Shown in pieces: positions 43,637 to 52,886 of a DNA stretch of 64,000 bases (its first letter is position 1; the number at the start of each line of letters is the position of its first letter). The notes beneath the pieces are model-generated. The model was not told the origin of the DNA, made no database searches, and was given only the letters and a program-made list of their open reading frames with translations. Source of the DNA: an uncultured Bacteroidota bacterium (GTDB lineage: Bacteria > Bacteroidota > Bacteroidia > Flavobacteriales > Flavobacteriaceae). The stretch covers positions 26,071-90,070 of the forward strand of contig CACEKJ010000002.1 in assembly GCA_902560045.1 (NCBI GenBank). The letters are read 5' to 3'. The position numbers and the translations under genes were made by a program.

Positions 43637-46600
43637 TTATCGCACTATCACCTTGAAACTAATTTCGTTTGATTTTAATATATATATCCCTTGACTTAAA
43701 TGACTTGTCGGAATAAAAATATTATTATTATCATATCTCATTTCAAATGAAATTTTCTGGCCGTTTAAATTATATAAAATGAAGTTTTCATTTCCGGTTA
43801 CATTGACTAATACAATTTCATCTCCTATTCTTATAGGGTTTTTAAGTAGTCTAATATCATTAAATAAGTTATTAGAAATAGACAAATTATCTTCAAAATA
43901 TTCTGCTCCAAAATCAAAGCTCTCATTACCAATGATTTCACCAATCATTCTACCAGGAATATCGTCAATATACGGATGAATACCGCCCCAAATTCTTGAT
44001 AAACTACACTGATCTGCAGCATCTTTATATGAAACCCATTGTAATTCAACATCTTGACTTGGACCATCTTCAAAAACCAGAAATTCGTTTTGTTTTGCTT
44101 TAAAAATTTCTAGCCCCCCTGGGAAATAAGGACTTCCCGTAAAATTCTTTAGCATTTCTGCGGCAGCTCTTGAGTATGTCGAGTGACCAGAAACATATCC
44201 GGCAAAATTGGGTGTGACAAATGTAGGTCTTTGATAAGGCCACCAATTTTCTGCTAGAATCCAACCTACACCTGCAAAATCGTTCTCGGTATTTTCAACA
44301 TAAACATGTCCTTTCCAAGTGTATAATTTGATTTTTCCTATATTTTCATTGTCATCCCCTGCTAATACATCTCCCTCTTCAACAACTTCAATAAGACCAT
44401 CAATTAAGGTAAATCCATTTTCATTGTAATTATCCAAGTCAGGATCTGAACGTTGACCCATTTCAGAAAAATATCTAATTGCCGATATAGGTCTAACATA
44501 ATCATACCAACCTTTTATTCCCCATACAGAAACTGCCACATCATGCATTATTCCACCCAAAATGAAGTATGATTTTACATCCCATTCTAAATCTGATAAT
44601 TCATCACCTTGTCCTTGAAATTTCTTTTCTAAATCAGGATTATCACTAACAGAATTAAGTAATACAAACCAATGTCCCGGTGGTGTTTCAGAATCTGGTC
44701 CATCAGCCCAATATTCTGCCAAAACTCTAGTGTAATCTCCCCTAGGTACATTTTGAACATCATAAGACTCATTAGTAATGGGGTTAATTGAATAACCTTG
44801 ACCAGTGTCATTACCTTCAAAATAATCATAAAAAGAAGTATAGTTAGAAAAATCTGATGGATATGTGTTGTCGTCAACATTTCCATTAGAATTAGGGGAT
44901 ATATCCCAAATCGTGTTGTCTAGAGGAGATAAGTGTGATCCCCATATTGAAACCATTGAAAAGGCTTCAATAAATAATTCATTTGTTTGCTCATCATCAT
45001 CAATCATAGGAGGCGGACCAGGATCATGATAAACCTTATAAATATTTCCTTCACGTTCAAATTCCGTCAAAACATCATTTGATAAACCAAAAGGCCAAAC
45101 ATTTCCCCATTCAGCTCCTAAAAATTCAGGTGTTGATTCGGAGAGAACATTTCCACTTTGATCTACAAATACGTCTAATGAAAGGGGTTGCCACCTGTTT
45201 GGATTTGTTAATTCAGTATTTCCAGAAAATATCGGTGTTAGAGGATCATTTTCAGGTAAATAATATTGATTAACATAGTCCATGTCTTCATTAGAACCGT
45301 CTAACATTCCGTATTCTATATACTTTTCAGCTATATAGTTTCCTAGTGATGAAGCATTAGTATTATTTTCAGAAGAATCTAAATAATCAATATCTAAATC
45401 TAATAAACTCATAAGGGCTTCGCATTTTTGTTTTATTTTTTCAAAGCCAGGTGACTGATCAAATCTGTGTTTTATTAATCTATATGCTGCATAACTAATT
45501 GTATTTTTATTATTTAAATTTTCACTATTAGAATTTGAAAATTCTACAATTTGCGAATCAAATCCGTTCACATAATTTCCGATTAAATAAGGTGATCCTT
45601 TTTCGTTAATAATTGCCCATGCGTCATACATCGCAGCACTAATGTGAAATAAGTTCCTTGCATGAACTGTGGGTCTAGCAAAGTCGTTTCTGATAGAATA
45701 TAACAATACCTCATTCCATAGTCTAGCAACCGAAAAATTAAATTCATCAGATGAAAAAGGTAAATAAAACTCAACATCTAAATTAATAGGGTTCGTTGAA
45801 CAATTTTCATCTGTGGCAATTAATGAGATTTTACCCATTTCAGCAATGTCCCACTCAACACTTATTTCTTGCGTTCCATTTCCTGAAATTATATTGCCAT
45901 TTTCAACGCTCCATTCAAATTCTAAAATCGAATCATCATCATAACTGTAATTATAAGTCAATAGCGGTTCAACAAAAGTTTCGCCTAAAATTTCTTGAGA
46001 ATTTATAAAAATACAAGATCCATCGTCAATTGTTGCGTCTGAATCATAATTACAAGAATTTGGATTAGTACACCCATATATATATGTAGATGAATTATTG
46101 TCAATTGATTCAATTCCTTGACCTTCTATTATATGATATGTTGAATTCATTTCAATATCAAAGTATGTTTCTTCACCAGTACTAGGCCAATCGACAGTTA
46201 AACTTGTGATAAGGTTGTTTTCTCCACCTCCAAAATGAATTGACTGAATTGATTGGTGTTGGTAGCCAGATCCATTGTAATGTCTAATTTGTTTTGATCC
46301 ATCTTCAAATTCAACCTCTATTATTGATCCTAGTGCATCTTTATTAGATGTTGATCCTTCCAAATTAAACTTCACCCAATTTCCCATTACCTCTTCGGTA
46401 AATTCACTATCTATTGATCTGTTTTCCCAAATATTTAAATCATTATCAAATACAGAGAAGATCAGATCTAAGTCTCCATCATTGTCATAATCAAAAGAAT
46501 TGACGGATCTACTTTTAGTATGTTGAAGAGACATTGTATTTTCAGAAAAATTACCTGGTTGAAAAGAATTTACATTTCCATTCAAAATATTTTCGAAATA

Positions 46601-47662
46601 AAGATTCTGATCATAGTTAAAAAATCCATTTGCCACATATAAGTCTTCTAAACCATCGTGATTATAGTCTGAAAAAATAGCGCCCCATGCCCAACCTGTA
46701 TCGTATACATTTACTTGCTCAGAATAATTTGTATAGGTAAATTCGGCGTCAAATATATCTTTTGCATACAAACTATTTTCTTTAATATTTGTGACATAAA
46801 AATCTAATTTTAAGTCATTGTTAAAATCACATGTCGCAAGACCCATTCCATCATAAGGATCTTCAACTCCAAAATCAACAGCCATATCTATAAAACCCTC
46901 ACCATTCTGATTTATCAATAATTGATTATTTACGTCAAAATCGTTTGCTATATAAATATCAGGATACATATCATCATTTGCATATATAGGGAGTGCAGAA
47001 AAACTATTTGCATTTTCAGACGAAGAGCTGATATCAATTAGCTCAAAAGTTTCGTTTCCTAAATTTCTGTAAAGTTTATTTGGAGAAAGAGAATTATAAT
47101 CTGATAAAAAAATATCCAAATATCCGTCTAAATCATAATCTAACCACAAAGCACCTGTTATGTAACATTTTTCACAATAAACTTCAAATCCTGCTGAATC
47201 TGTCACGTTTGTAAATGTACCGTCCCCATTATTTTTATAGAGTTCACTTTGAATAGCATTACCTAAAAAAAGATCAGGAAAACCGTCATTGTTAAAATCT
47301 CCCCAAGAAGCAGAAAGTCTGTCTCCGTGTTCTAAAACATCTAGAATTTGATTTCCATTTTCATCATAATTTATCAAATCTATCTCGTGATCTAAAGATT
47401 GACTTATACCTGAATTTTCAGTAACATCAATAAAATTTCCATTATTTGTGTTTTCAAGTAATCTACTCCATGAATCCTCATCGTCATTAGAATATACTGA
47501 TACAATAAAAAGATCTAAATCGCCATCGCGATCATAATCAGCTACAGCAACTCCGTTGTTATTGTTATATACCCCCAAATCAGATGTATTATTAATATTT
47601 CTGAATTGTTGGGAATGTAAAACTTGCGATAAAAGAAAAATGAAAAAAAATCTATATTTCAA
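43637..47662 (-). CDS. giant secreted FG-GAP/UnbV protein fused to a vanadium haloperoxidase-like domain, T9SS substrate
   Basis: 1341 residues with a signal peptide (1-18, ending LHSQQ). Order: FG-GAP/VCBS-type repeats (about 25-410; many D-x-D-x-DG-D calcium-like loops such as DYDRDGDLDLF), an ASPIC/UnbV domain (about 440-515; GGGENNLITSLTVDWPS), a short Cys-containing spacer (GCTNPNSCNYDSDATIDDGSC), a PKD-like stretch, then a PAP2/vanadium haloperoxidase-like domain (about 650-1265) with the conserved SGHSTYSRAA near 1157. The last 70 residues form a type A T9SS sorting domain (LNGQKISF, LSQGIYILKS). It is predicted to be on the surface or secreted. Peroxidase activity is a family inference. 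It follows a 35-codon membrane ORF by 8 bp. Confidence 0.88.
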   Translation of the reverse strand: MKYRFFFIFLLSQVLHSQQFRNINNTSDLGVYNNNNGVAVADYDRDGDLDLFIVSVYSNDDEDSWSRLLENTNNGNFIDVTENSGISQSLDHEIDLINYDENGNQILDVLEHGDRLSASWGDFNNDGFPDLFLGNAIQSELYKNNGDGTFTNVTDSAGFEVYCEKCYITGALWLDYDLDGYLDIFLSDYNSLSPNKLYRNLGNETFELIDISSSSENANSFSALPIYANDDMYPDIYIANDFDVNNQLLINQNGEGFIDMAVDFGVEDPYDGMGLATCDFNNDLKLDFYVTNIKENSLYAKDIFDAEFTYTNYSEQVNVYDTGWAWGAIFSDYNHDGLEDLYVANGFFNYDQNLYFENILNGNVNSFQPGNFSENTMSLQHTKSRSVNSFDYDNDGDLDLIFSVFDNDLNIWENRSIDSEFTEEVMGNWVKFNLEGSTSNKDALGSIIEVEFEDGSKQIRHYNGSGYQHQSIQSIHFGGGENNLITSLTVDWPSTGEETYFDIEMNSTYHIIEGQGIESIDNNSSTYIYGCTNPNSCNYDSDATIDDGSCIFINSQEILGETFVEPLLTYNYSYDDDSILEFEWSVENGNIISGNGTQEISVEWDIAEMGKISLIATDENCSTNPINLDVEFYLPFSSDEFNFSVARLWNEVLLYSIRNDFARPTVHARNLFHISAAMYDAWAIINEKGSPYLIGNYVNGFDSQIVEFSNSNSENLNNKNTISYAAYRLIKHRFDQSPGFEKIKQKCEALMSLLDLDIDYLDSSENNTNASSLGNYIAEKYIEYGMLDGSNEDMDYVNQYYLPENDPLTPIFSGNTELTNPNRWQPLSLDVFVDQSGNVLSESTPEFLGAEWGNVWPFGLSNDVLTEFEREGNIYKVYHDPGPPPMIDDDEQTNELFIEAFSMVSIWGSHLSPLDNTIWDISPNSNGNVDDNTYPSDFSNYTSFYDYFEGNDTGQGYSINPITNESYDVQNVPRGDYTRVLAEYWADGPDSETPPGHWFVLLNSVSDNPDLEKKFQGQGDELSDLEWDVKSYFILGGIMHDVAVSVWGIKGWYDYVRPISAIRYFSEMGQRSDPDLDNYNENGFTLIDGLIEVVEEGDVLAGDDNENIGKIKLYTWKGHVYVENTENDFAGVGWILAENWWPYQRPTFVTPNFAGYVSGHSTYSRAAAEMLKNFTGSPYFPGGLEIFKAKQNEFLVFEDGPSQDVELQWVSYKDAADQCSLSRIWGGIHPYIDDIPGRMIGEIIGNESFDFGAEYFEDNLSISNNLFNDIRLLKNPIRIGDEIVLVNVTGNENFILYNLNGQKISFEMRYDNNNIFIPTSHLSQGIYILKSNEISFKVIVR

Positions 47663-47670
47663 AATAAAAA

Positions 47671-47778
47671 TTAATTTTTACGTTTATTAAACTTTTCTTT
47701 ATCATACTGATTAACTCTATTAACAATTAACCATATCAATAAAATTATTATTATAATGTAAAAGATTGCAGAAATCAT
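47671..47778 (-). CDS. tiny single-helix membrane protein (35 residues)
   Basis: ATG at 47776-47778, TAA at 47671-47673. MISAIFYIIIIILLIWLIVN is one TM helix, followed by a basic tail (RVNQYDKEKFNKRKN) that would sit in the cytoplasm. It lies 12 bp after the YbjQ-like gene and 8 bp before the 1341-residue gene on the same strand, the spacing of an operon member. Function unknown; it is supported by position and composition only. Confidence 0.55.
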   Translation of the reverse strand: MISAIFYIIIIILLIWLIVNRVNQYDKEKFNKRKN

Positions 47779-47790
47779 AAATTAGAGCTT

Positions 47791-48105
47791 TTATTTTAAG
47801 GATACTGCTGTTCCATATGCTAAAATTTCTGATGCACCTTGAGTGATAACTGATGTTGTAAATCGAATATTTAAAATGGCATCTGCATTTAGTTTGTTAG
47901 CATCAATTATCATTCTTTCCAATGCTTGTTCTCTGGCATAAGCTTGAAGTTTTGTGTACTCCTCAATTTCTCCTCCTATTATATTTTTAATTTGAGCTAC
48001 AATATCTCTAGCTACATTTCTAGTTCTAACGGTGGACCCTCTAGCGATACCTAGAACTTCGTTAATTTCTCTATTTGGAATAGATTCAGTGGTAGATAAA
48101 ATCAT
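47791..48105 (-). CDS. YbjQ/UPF0145 family protein
   Basis: 104 residues, matching the family length. Typical blocks: ILSTTESIPNREI, LGIARGSTVRTRN, GGEIEEYTKLQAYAREQALERM and ADAILNIRFTTS. YbjQ proteins form pentamers with a heavy-metal-binding-like fold; the role is not firmly established. It is 14 bp downstream of the ParB-like gene and 12 bp upstream of the 35-residue membrane ORF, so it is probably in one leftward operon. Confidence 0.9.
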   Translation of the reverse strand: MILSTTESIPNREINEVLGIARGSTVRTRNVARDIVAQIKNIIGGEIEEYTKLQAYAREQALERMIIDANKLNADAILNIRFTTSVITQGASEILAYGTAVSLK

Positions 48106-48119
48106 TTTTTAAAGTTTAA

Positions 48120-48569
48120 TTACAAAATATCTGCTGTTTCAATTTTAAACATTGAAGATAATAATATTATAGGTTGCCATTGTTTGCTTTTATAACAATA
48201 TATCGCATGTTCGGTACTTTTTGGCTCCATCAATTCTTTGCTAAGACCCACGTTAACTATGTAATCTTTATCAATTGGGTTTAGTTTTCCAGTTCTTATG
48301 GATTTATGTGAATAATCAATAAGTGTAACTGGCACTTTTTTAAATCCTAACTCTTTTAAAGCAAAAAACCTATGATGTCCATCAATTATTAACATGCTTT
48401 TGTGACAACAAACAATAGATGATATTATATAATAGTTTTCGTAGGACTTGATAAACTTAGCTAGGGAACTCTTCTTTTTTTCAATAACTTTTTCATGAGG
48501 ATTCAATAGGTTAATTTCAACCAATTTTACATCCTTAATTAAATTTTTATCAAAAGCAATTGAATACAT
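48120..48569 (-). CDS. ParB/sulfiredoxin-fold protein with DGHHR motif
   Basis: 149 residues. The core LIIDGHHRFFALKELGFKKVPV (about 78-99) is the nucleotide/phosphate-binding motif of ParB N-terminal and sulfiredoxin-like domains; the exact DGHHR form also occurs in SerK-type free serine kinases. There is no helix-turn-helix, so it is not a chromosome-partition ParB. A small-molecule kinase or ATPase role is possible but unproven. It starts a leftward run with YbjQ. Confidence 0.75.
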   Translation of the reverse strand: MYSIAFDKNLIKDVKLVEINLLNPHEKVIEKKKSSLAKFIKSYENYYIISSIVCCHKSMLIIDGHHRFFALKELGFKKVPVTLIDYSHKSIRTGKLNPIDKDYIVNVGLSKELMEPKSTEHAIYCYKSKQWQPIILLSSMFKIETADIL

Positions 48570-48629
48570 AAAATAATTTTAGTTAAAGATATTAAATCTT
48601 TCATTAGTAAAGATTTGTAAATTTATAAC

Positions 48630-48809
48630 ATGAAAATTATTTCTATTTATATATTGATAGCAGGTAGTTTATATCTTTTAACAAAACCCTATAAGCACAA
48701 AATTGATCAAATGTTAAAAAACCTTAATTTATCAACTTTTGATGCTTTATGGTTATCATATGTTGAAGGAATGGCAATTGGTGGAATAATTATGCTAATT
48801 ATTTCATAA
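48630..48809 (+). CDS. small membrane protein (59 residues)
   Basis: ATG at 48630, TAA at 48807-48809. Two hydrophobic segments (about 3-17 and 44-58) flank a polar middle (KPYKHKIDQMLKNLNLSTFDALW). It is 12 bp upstream of the persulfide dioxygenase-rhodanese gene, so it may be in its operon. Function unknown. Confidence 0.55.
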   Translation: MKIISIYILIAGSLYLLTKPYKHKIDQMLKNLNLSTFDALWLSYVEGMAIGGIIMLIIS

Positions 48810-48821
48810 TTTTGCTTTAAG

Positions 48822-50243
48822 ATGAAAATTGAACAAATTTACACTGCATGTTTATCTCAAGGCTCGTATTATATCAGCTCAGAAAATGAAGCTATCATTA
48901 TTGATCCGTTAAGAGAAACTCAACAATATATTGACAAAGCAAATAAAGACAAAGCGAAAATAAAATATGTTTTTGAAACTCATTTTCATGCTGATTTTGT
49001 TTCTGGTCATATAGATCTTGCAAGAAAAACTGGAGCTAAAATTGTTTATGGTCCAAATGCTCATACAGATTACCCTGTATATAATGCTAAAGATTCTGAA
49101 ATCTTTTCTGTAGGTAAAATTTCAATAAAAGTGCTACATACACCTGGTCACACACCTGAATCAACTTGTTATCTTCTGACAGATGAGAACGGAAAAAACA
49201 ATGCTATATTCACAGGAGATACATTATTCATTGGAGATGTGGGAAGGCCAGATTTGGCAACCAGTTCAAATATAACGAGTGAAGATCTAGCGGGAATTCT
49301 TTTTGATTCATTAAGAAATAAAATAATGCCGTTAGACGATGAGATTATTGTTTATCCTGCTCACGGAGCTGGATCATCCTGTGGAAAAAATTTAAGTAAA
49401 GAAACATTTAGCACTTTAGGTATTCAAAAAAAAACAAATTATGCATTAAAAGAAGATATGACCAAAAAAGAGTTTGTAAAAGAACTGTTAGATGGTATGC
49501 CTCTTCCACCAAAATATTTTAAGGATAATGCGATGATGAATAAATTGGGATATAATTCTTTTGAAGATGTCATTGAACAAGGGAATAAATCTCTTGAGAT
49601 TGACGAGTTTAAAAATTTTCTGTTAAATCCTGAAATCATATTACTAGATGTTAGACATCAAAAAGATTTTATGAATAAACATATTCCAAATTCGATATTT
49701 ATCGGATTAAACGGGAGTTTTGCCCCATGGGTTGGATCAATCGTAGAAGATACAAACAAGAAAATTTTACTTATCACCCCCGAAGGAAAGGAAGTGGAAA
49801 CTTTAACTAGACTTTCCAGAGTTGGGTTTGATAACTGCTTAGGTTTTCTAAACGGAGGTATTAATGAGTGGGAAAATCAAGGAAATCCTATCTCATCAAT
49901 TGAAACAATTAAATCTAAAGACTTTGTTGATATTCTTAAATTAAACAAAATCAACATCTTAGATGTAAGATCAAAATCAGAATTTGATAATAAGCATATT
50001 GAAGGAGCAATTAACTTTCCGCTAAATTCATTACAAGAGATGTATAAAGAAATCAAATATGAAGACAAATTATATGTTCATTGTGCTGGAGGATATAGAT
50101 CAGTGATTGCAATATCTATTCTTAAGAAACTAGGTTTTAAAGCAATGACCAACATTACAGAAGGGTTCAATGAAATACTAAAATGTAATTTGAATGAAAA
50201 CTGTTATAATTCAATTAACAGTTTAAATTGTAACAATACTTAG
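48822..50243 (+). CDS. metallo-beta-lactamase-fold persulfide dioxygenase-like protein with two rhodanese domains
   Basis: 473 residues. MBL domain (1-250) with THFHADFVSGH (H54, H56, D58, H63) and GDTLFIGDVGRPD, matching ETHE1/BlrB-type persulfide dioxygenases. Two rhodanese domains follow. The first (about 260-350; ILLDVRHQKDFMNKHIPNS) has ITPEG where the catalytic cysteine loop should be and is probably inactive. The second (about 365-450) keeps the loop HCAGGYRS with C421. The protein likely oxidises or moves sulfane sulfur in the cytoplasm. Its tail overlaps convergent prmA by 29 bp. The last residues are Cys/Asn-rich. Confidence 0.9.
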   Translation: MKIEQIYTACLSQGSYYISSENEAIIIDPLRETQQYIDKANKDKAKIKYVFETHFHADFVSGHIDLARKTGAKIVYGPNAHTDYPVYNAKDSEIFSVGKISIKVLHTPGHTPESTCYLLTDENGKNNAIFTGDTLFIGDVGRPDLATSSNITSEDLAGILFDSLRNKIMPLDDEIIVYPAHGAGSSCGKNLSKETFSTLGIQKKTNYALKEDMTKKEFVKELLDGMPLPPKYFKDNAMMNKLGYNSFEDVIEQGNKSLEIDEFKNFLLNPEIILLDVRHQKDFMNKHIPNSIFIGLNGSFAPWVGSIVEDTNKKILLITPEGKEVETLTRLSRVGFDNCLGFLNGGINEWENQGNPISSIETIKSKDFVDILKLNKINILDVRSKSEFDNKHIEGAINFPLNSLQEMYKEIKYEDKLYVHCAGGYRSVIAISILKKLGFKAMTNITEGFNEILKCNLNENCYNSINSLNCNNT

Positions 50244-51060
50244 AACTTACCCAATTATTTTTTTCTTTATAGCCCATAAAATCAAAATTGTATTTTTTCA
50301 ATTCTCTGTTAACTTTTTTAAGGTCGTCTTTATAAAATCCACTTATTATTAATTCTGTATTATTAGATGACATTTTTTTAAAATTATTAAAATTATCAAT
50401 CAAATGATTAAGGGTAATATTACACAAAATTAAATCATATTTATTGTATATAAGTGTGTCGGAAGTAGCATGTTGAACATGTATTTTTGAACATTGATTT
50501 CTTGTAAAATTTTCAATCGAATTTTTATAACATTTCAAATCAACATCAACAGCATCAACTTTTTTTGCACCTTTTTTTTCACTAAGAATAGATAAAATCC
50601 CTGTACCCGAGCCTACATCGCACACATTTAAATCTGTTAAATTAGAATCTAAGATATATTTAATCATCAATTGAGTTGATTCATGATGGCCAGTGCCAAA
50701 ACTCATTTCTGGCATAATTATAATTTCATAATCTTTTTTTGAAGCTTTATGGAAAGGCGCCCTGATAACACAATTGTCTCCGATTTTTACCTTTTTAAAA
50801 TTTTTCTCCCACTCTTTATTCCAGTTCTTATTTTCAATAGCATGGATTGAATAACTAATTTTAAATTCCGAAGATTTTAATAGCCTGATATTAGATAGAG
50901 TCTTTTTATTAAAATTGCTTGATTGGATATAAGCAATTACGCCTGTATTAATTTCTTCAAACATTTCATACTCTAATTGGCTTAATTCAGCAATCAAAAT
51001 TTCAACTCCGGGATAAATAGGAGAAATTTTAAATTTTACAGAAACATAATTATAATTCAT
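50215..51060 (-). CDS. prmA: ribosomal protein L11 methyltransferase
   Basis: 281 residues. N-terminal substrate-recognition region, then a class I SAM methyltransferase with MSFGTGHHESTQLM and the SAM loop CDVGSGTGILS. PrmA trimethylates ribosomal protein L11. The ATG lies 11 bp inside the upstream tpiA gene, so the two are translationally coupled; its 3' end overlaps the convergent rhodanese gene. Confidence 0.93.
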   Translation of the reverse strand: MNYNYVSVKFKISPIYPGVEILIAELSQLEYEMFEEINTGVIAYIQSSNFNKKTLSNIRLLKSSEFKISYSIHAIENKNWNKEWEKNFKKVKIGDNCVIRAPFHKASKKDYEIIIMPEMSFGTGHHESTQLMIKYILDSNLTDLNVCDVGSGTGILSILSEKKGAKKVDAVDVDLKCYKNSIENFTRNQCSKIHVQHATSDTLIYNKYDLILCNITLNHLIDNFNNFKKMSSNNTELIISGFYKDDLKKVNRELKKYNFDFMGYKEKNNWVSSKYCYNLNC

Positions 51061-51808
51061 TAGCAGCTTTCACAATTTCACTAAAGTCTGATGCATTCAA
51101 AGAAGCTCCTCCTATTAAGCCACCGTCAACATCCTCTAATGAAAAGATTTCTTTGGCATTATTAGGCTTTACACTACCACCGTATAAAATTCTTACACTT
51201 TCAGAGGTTTCAATTCCATAATTTGACTTTATTAGATTTCTAATAAATTCATGCATTTCTTGAATTTGATCGGAACTAGCTGTCATCCCTGTACCAATAG
51301 CCCAAACTGGCTCATAAGCAATTATAATATTTTGAAAGTTAGAAACTTCAAGATGAAAGATACCATTTAAAAGCTGAGATTTGATTATTTCAAAATGATT
51401 GTTATTGTTTCTTTCTGAGAGTTCTTCTCCGATACAAAAAATAACATTCATAGAATTTTGAATAGCTGAATTAACCTTTTTTGATAATATAATATCTGAC
51501 TCGTTAAAATATTTTCTTCTCTCGCTATGACCAACAATGGATGTTTTAACTCCTATACTTAATAACATATCAGCCGAAATCTCTCCGGTATAAGCTCCGC
51601 TTTGCTCGTGATGGAGATCCTGGGAAATCACATCAATTTTAGATGATTCTAGTAATGAATTAGTAAGATATAGATTTGTAAAACTTGGTGCTATTTTAAT
51701 ATCAACATTTGCTGCTGAAATTTCTTTTAGTTGAGAAACAAGATTTTTTGATTCATCAATATTCATATTCATTTTCCAATTTCCTGCTACAATTTTTTTT
51801 CTTTTCAT
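51050..51808 (-). CDS. tpiA: triosephosphate isomerase
   Basis: A 252-residue TIM barrel with all catalytic residues: K in VAGNWKMN (about 11), H in VGHSERR (about 93) and E in AYEPVWAIGTG (about 165), plus the phosphate loop LYGGSVKP. It interconverts DHAP and glyceraldehyde-3-phosphate. It is followed by prmA with an 11-bp overlap and preceded by the DppB-type permease with a 1-bp gap. Confidence 0.97.
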   Translation of the reverse strand: MKRKKIVAGNWKMNMNIDESKNLVSQLKEISAANVDIKIAPSFTNLYLTNSLLESSKIDVISQDLHHEQSGAYTGEISADMLLSIGVKTSIVGHSERRKYFNESDIILSKKVNSAIQNSMNVIFCIGEELSERNNNNHFEIIKSQLLNGIFHLEVSNFQNIIIAYEPVWAIGTGMTASSDQIQEMHEFIRNLIKSNYGIETSESVRILYGGSVKPNNAKEIFSLEDVDGGLIGGASLNASDFSEIVKAANEL

Positions 51809-51809
51809 T

Positions 51810-52886
51810 TTAATTTAATTTTACTCTTGGGTCTAACTTTATGTAAATAATATCTACAAATATATTTATCAATATAAACATAAATGCTATAACAATCACT
51901 GAGCCCATAATCACTGGCAAATCAAGTAGATTTAAAGCATTTACAATCTCCTTACCTATTCCGTTCCAACCAAATATAAATTCAACAAATACAGCACCTG
52001 CCAATAAAGATGCAAACCAACCTGAAATTGCAGTCACAACGGGATTTAAAGAGTTTTTTATTGCATGATTTTTAATAACGTAAAATTTGGATAGGCCCTT
52101 TGCTTTTGCCGTTCTTATATAGTCTTGATTTAATATATTTAAAAGTTCATTTCTCATGAGCTGGCTAATTACAGCCAGAGGACGAATTCCTAATACCACC
52201 GAGGGGAGTAATAAATTTTTTAATTTTAAATGAAAAGACTCTCCGTAATCATCTAATTCATAAAGACTACCAGACATTTCCAAGCCAGTAAAATCTTTAA
52301 GTAGAAAACCAAAAATCCATGCAAAAATAATTGCACTAAAAAAAGAAGGAACACTCATTCCTACAGTACTAAAAAACTGAATTGCAATATCTAGAAATGT
52401 GTTTTTATATAAGGCAGATAAAATTCCCAAGAAAATTCCTAAAATAATAGCAATTGAAATAGCTGAAATTGCAAGAATTATTGTATTTGGTAATGTTTCC
52501 ACAATAATATCTGAAACTTTTTTTCCTTGATTAACAAAAGATGTTCTTAAATAAGGATATTTTATATTAACAGAGTAATTATGAGTTTTTAAAAGTTCTA
52601 ACCCTGTATAATTTTCCCTGTCAAAAAAAGAATAGTCATCTTTGTTTAACGAGTGTAGTGAAAAGGGAGATAAATCATTTAAATAATAAAGATATTGAGT
52701 GCTTAAGGGCTTGTCAAAACCATATTTTTTTTTAACAATATTTAACTGCTCTGAATTTTCATTTTGCCCAAGCATCATTTGTGCTGGGTCTCCAGGCAAT
52801 ACATTAAATAGAAAAAAAATCACTGTTACAACCCCAAATAAAGTTAAAAGAGAATAAAAGAATTTATCAAGAATATATTTAATCAA
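51810..52886 (-). CDS. DppB/OppB-type peptide ABC transporter permease
   Basis: 358 residues. The N-terminal TM and FNVLPGDPAQMMLGQN (about 27-42) are typical of oligopeptide permeases, followed by a longer-than-usual periplasmic loop (about 60-125) and the BPD_transp_1 core with five TM helices. The EAA-like coupling segment is IRTAKAKGLSKFYVIKNHAIKNSL. It forms half of a peptide or nickel importer. No DppC, ATPase or binding protein is adjacent, so partners must be elsewhere. It sits between the DoxX-like gene (no gap) and tpiA. Confidence 0.88.
   Translation of the reverse strand: MIKYILDKFFYSLLTLFGVVTVIFFLFNVLPGDPAQMMLGQNENSEQLNIVKKKYGFDKPLSTQYLYYLNDLSPFSLHSLNKDDYSFFDRENYTGLELLKTHNYSVNIKYPYLRTSFVNQGKKVSDIIVETLPNTIILAISAISIAIILGIFLGILSALYKNTFLDIAIQFFSTVGMSVPSFFSAIIFAWIFGFLLKDFTGLEMSGSLYELDDYGESFHLKLKNLLLPSVVLGIRPLAVISQLMRNELLNILNQDYIRTAKAKGLSKFYVIKNHAIKNSLNPVVTAISGWFASLLAGAVFVEFIFGWNGIGKEIVNALNLLDLPVIMGSVIVIAFMFILINIFVDIIYIKLDPRVKLN

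Noticed and set aside
48120-48569. ParB-fold protein as a plasmid or chromosome partition gene
   Set aside because: No helix-turn-helix, no parA neighbour and only 149 residues; DGHHR fits other ParB/Srx-fold enzymes.
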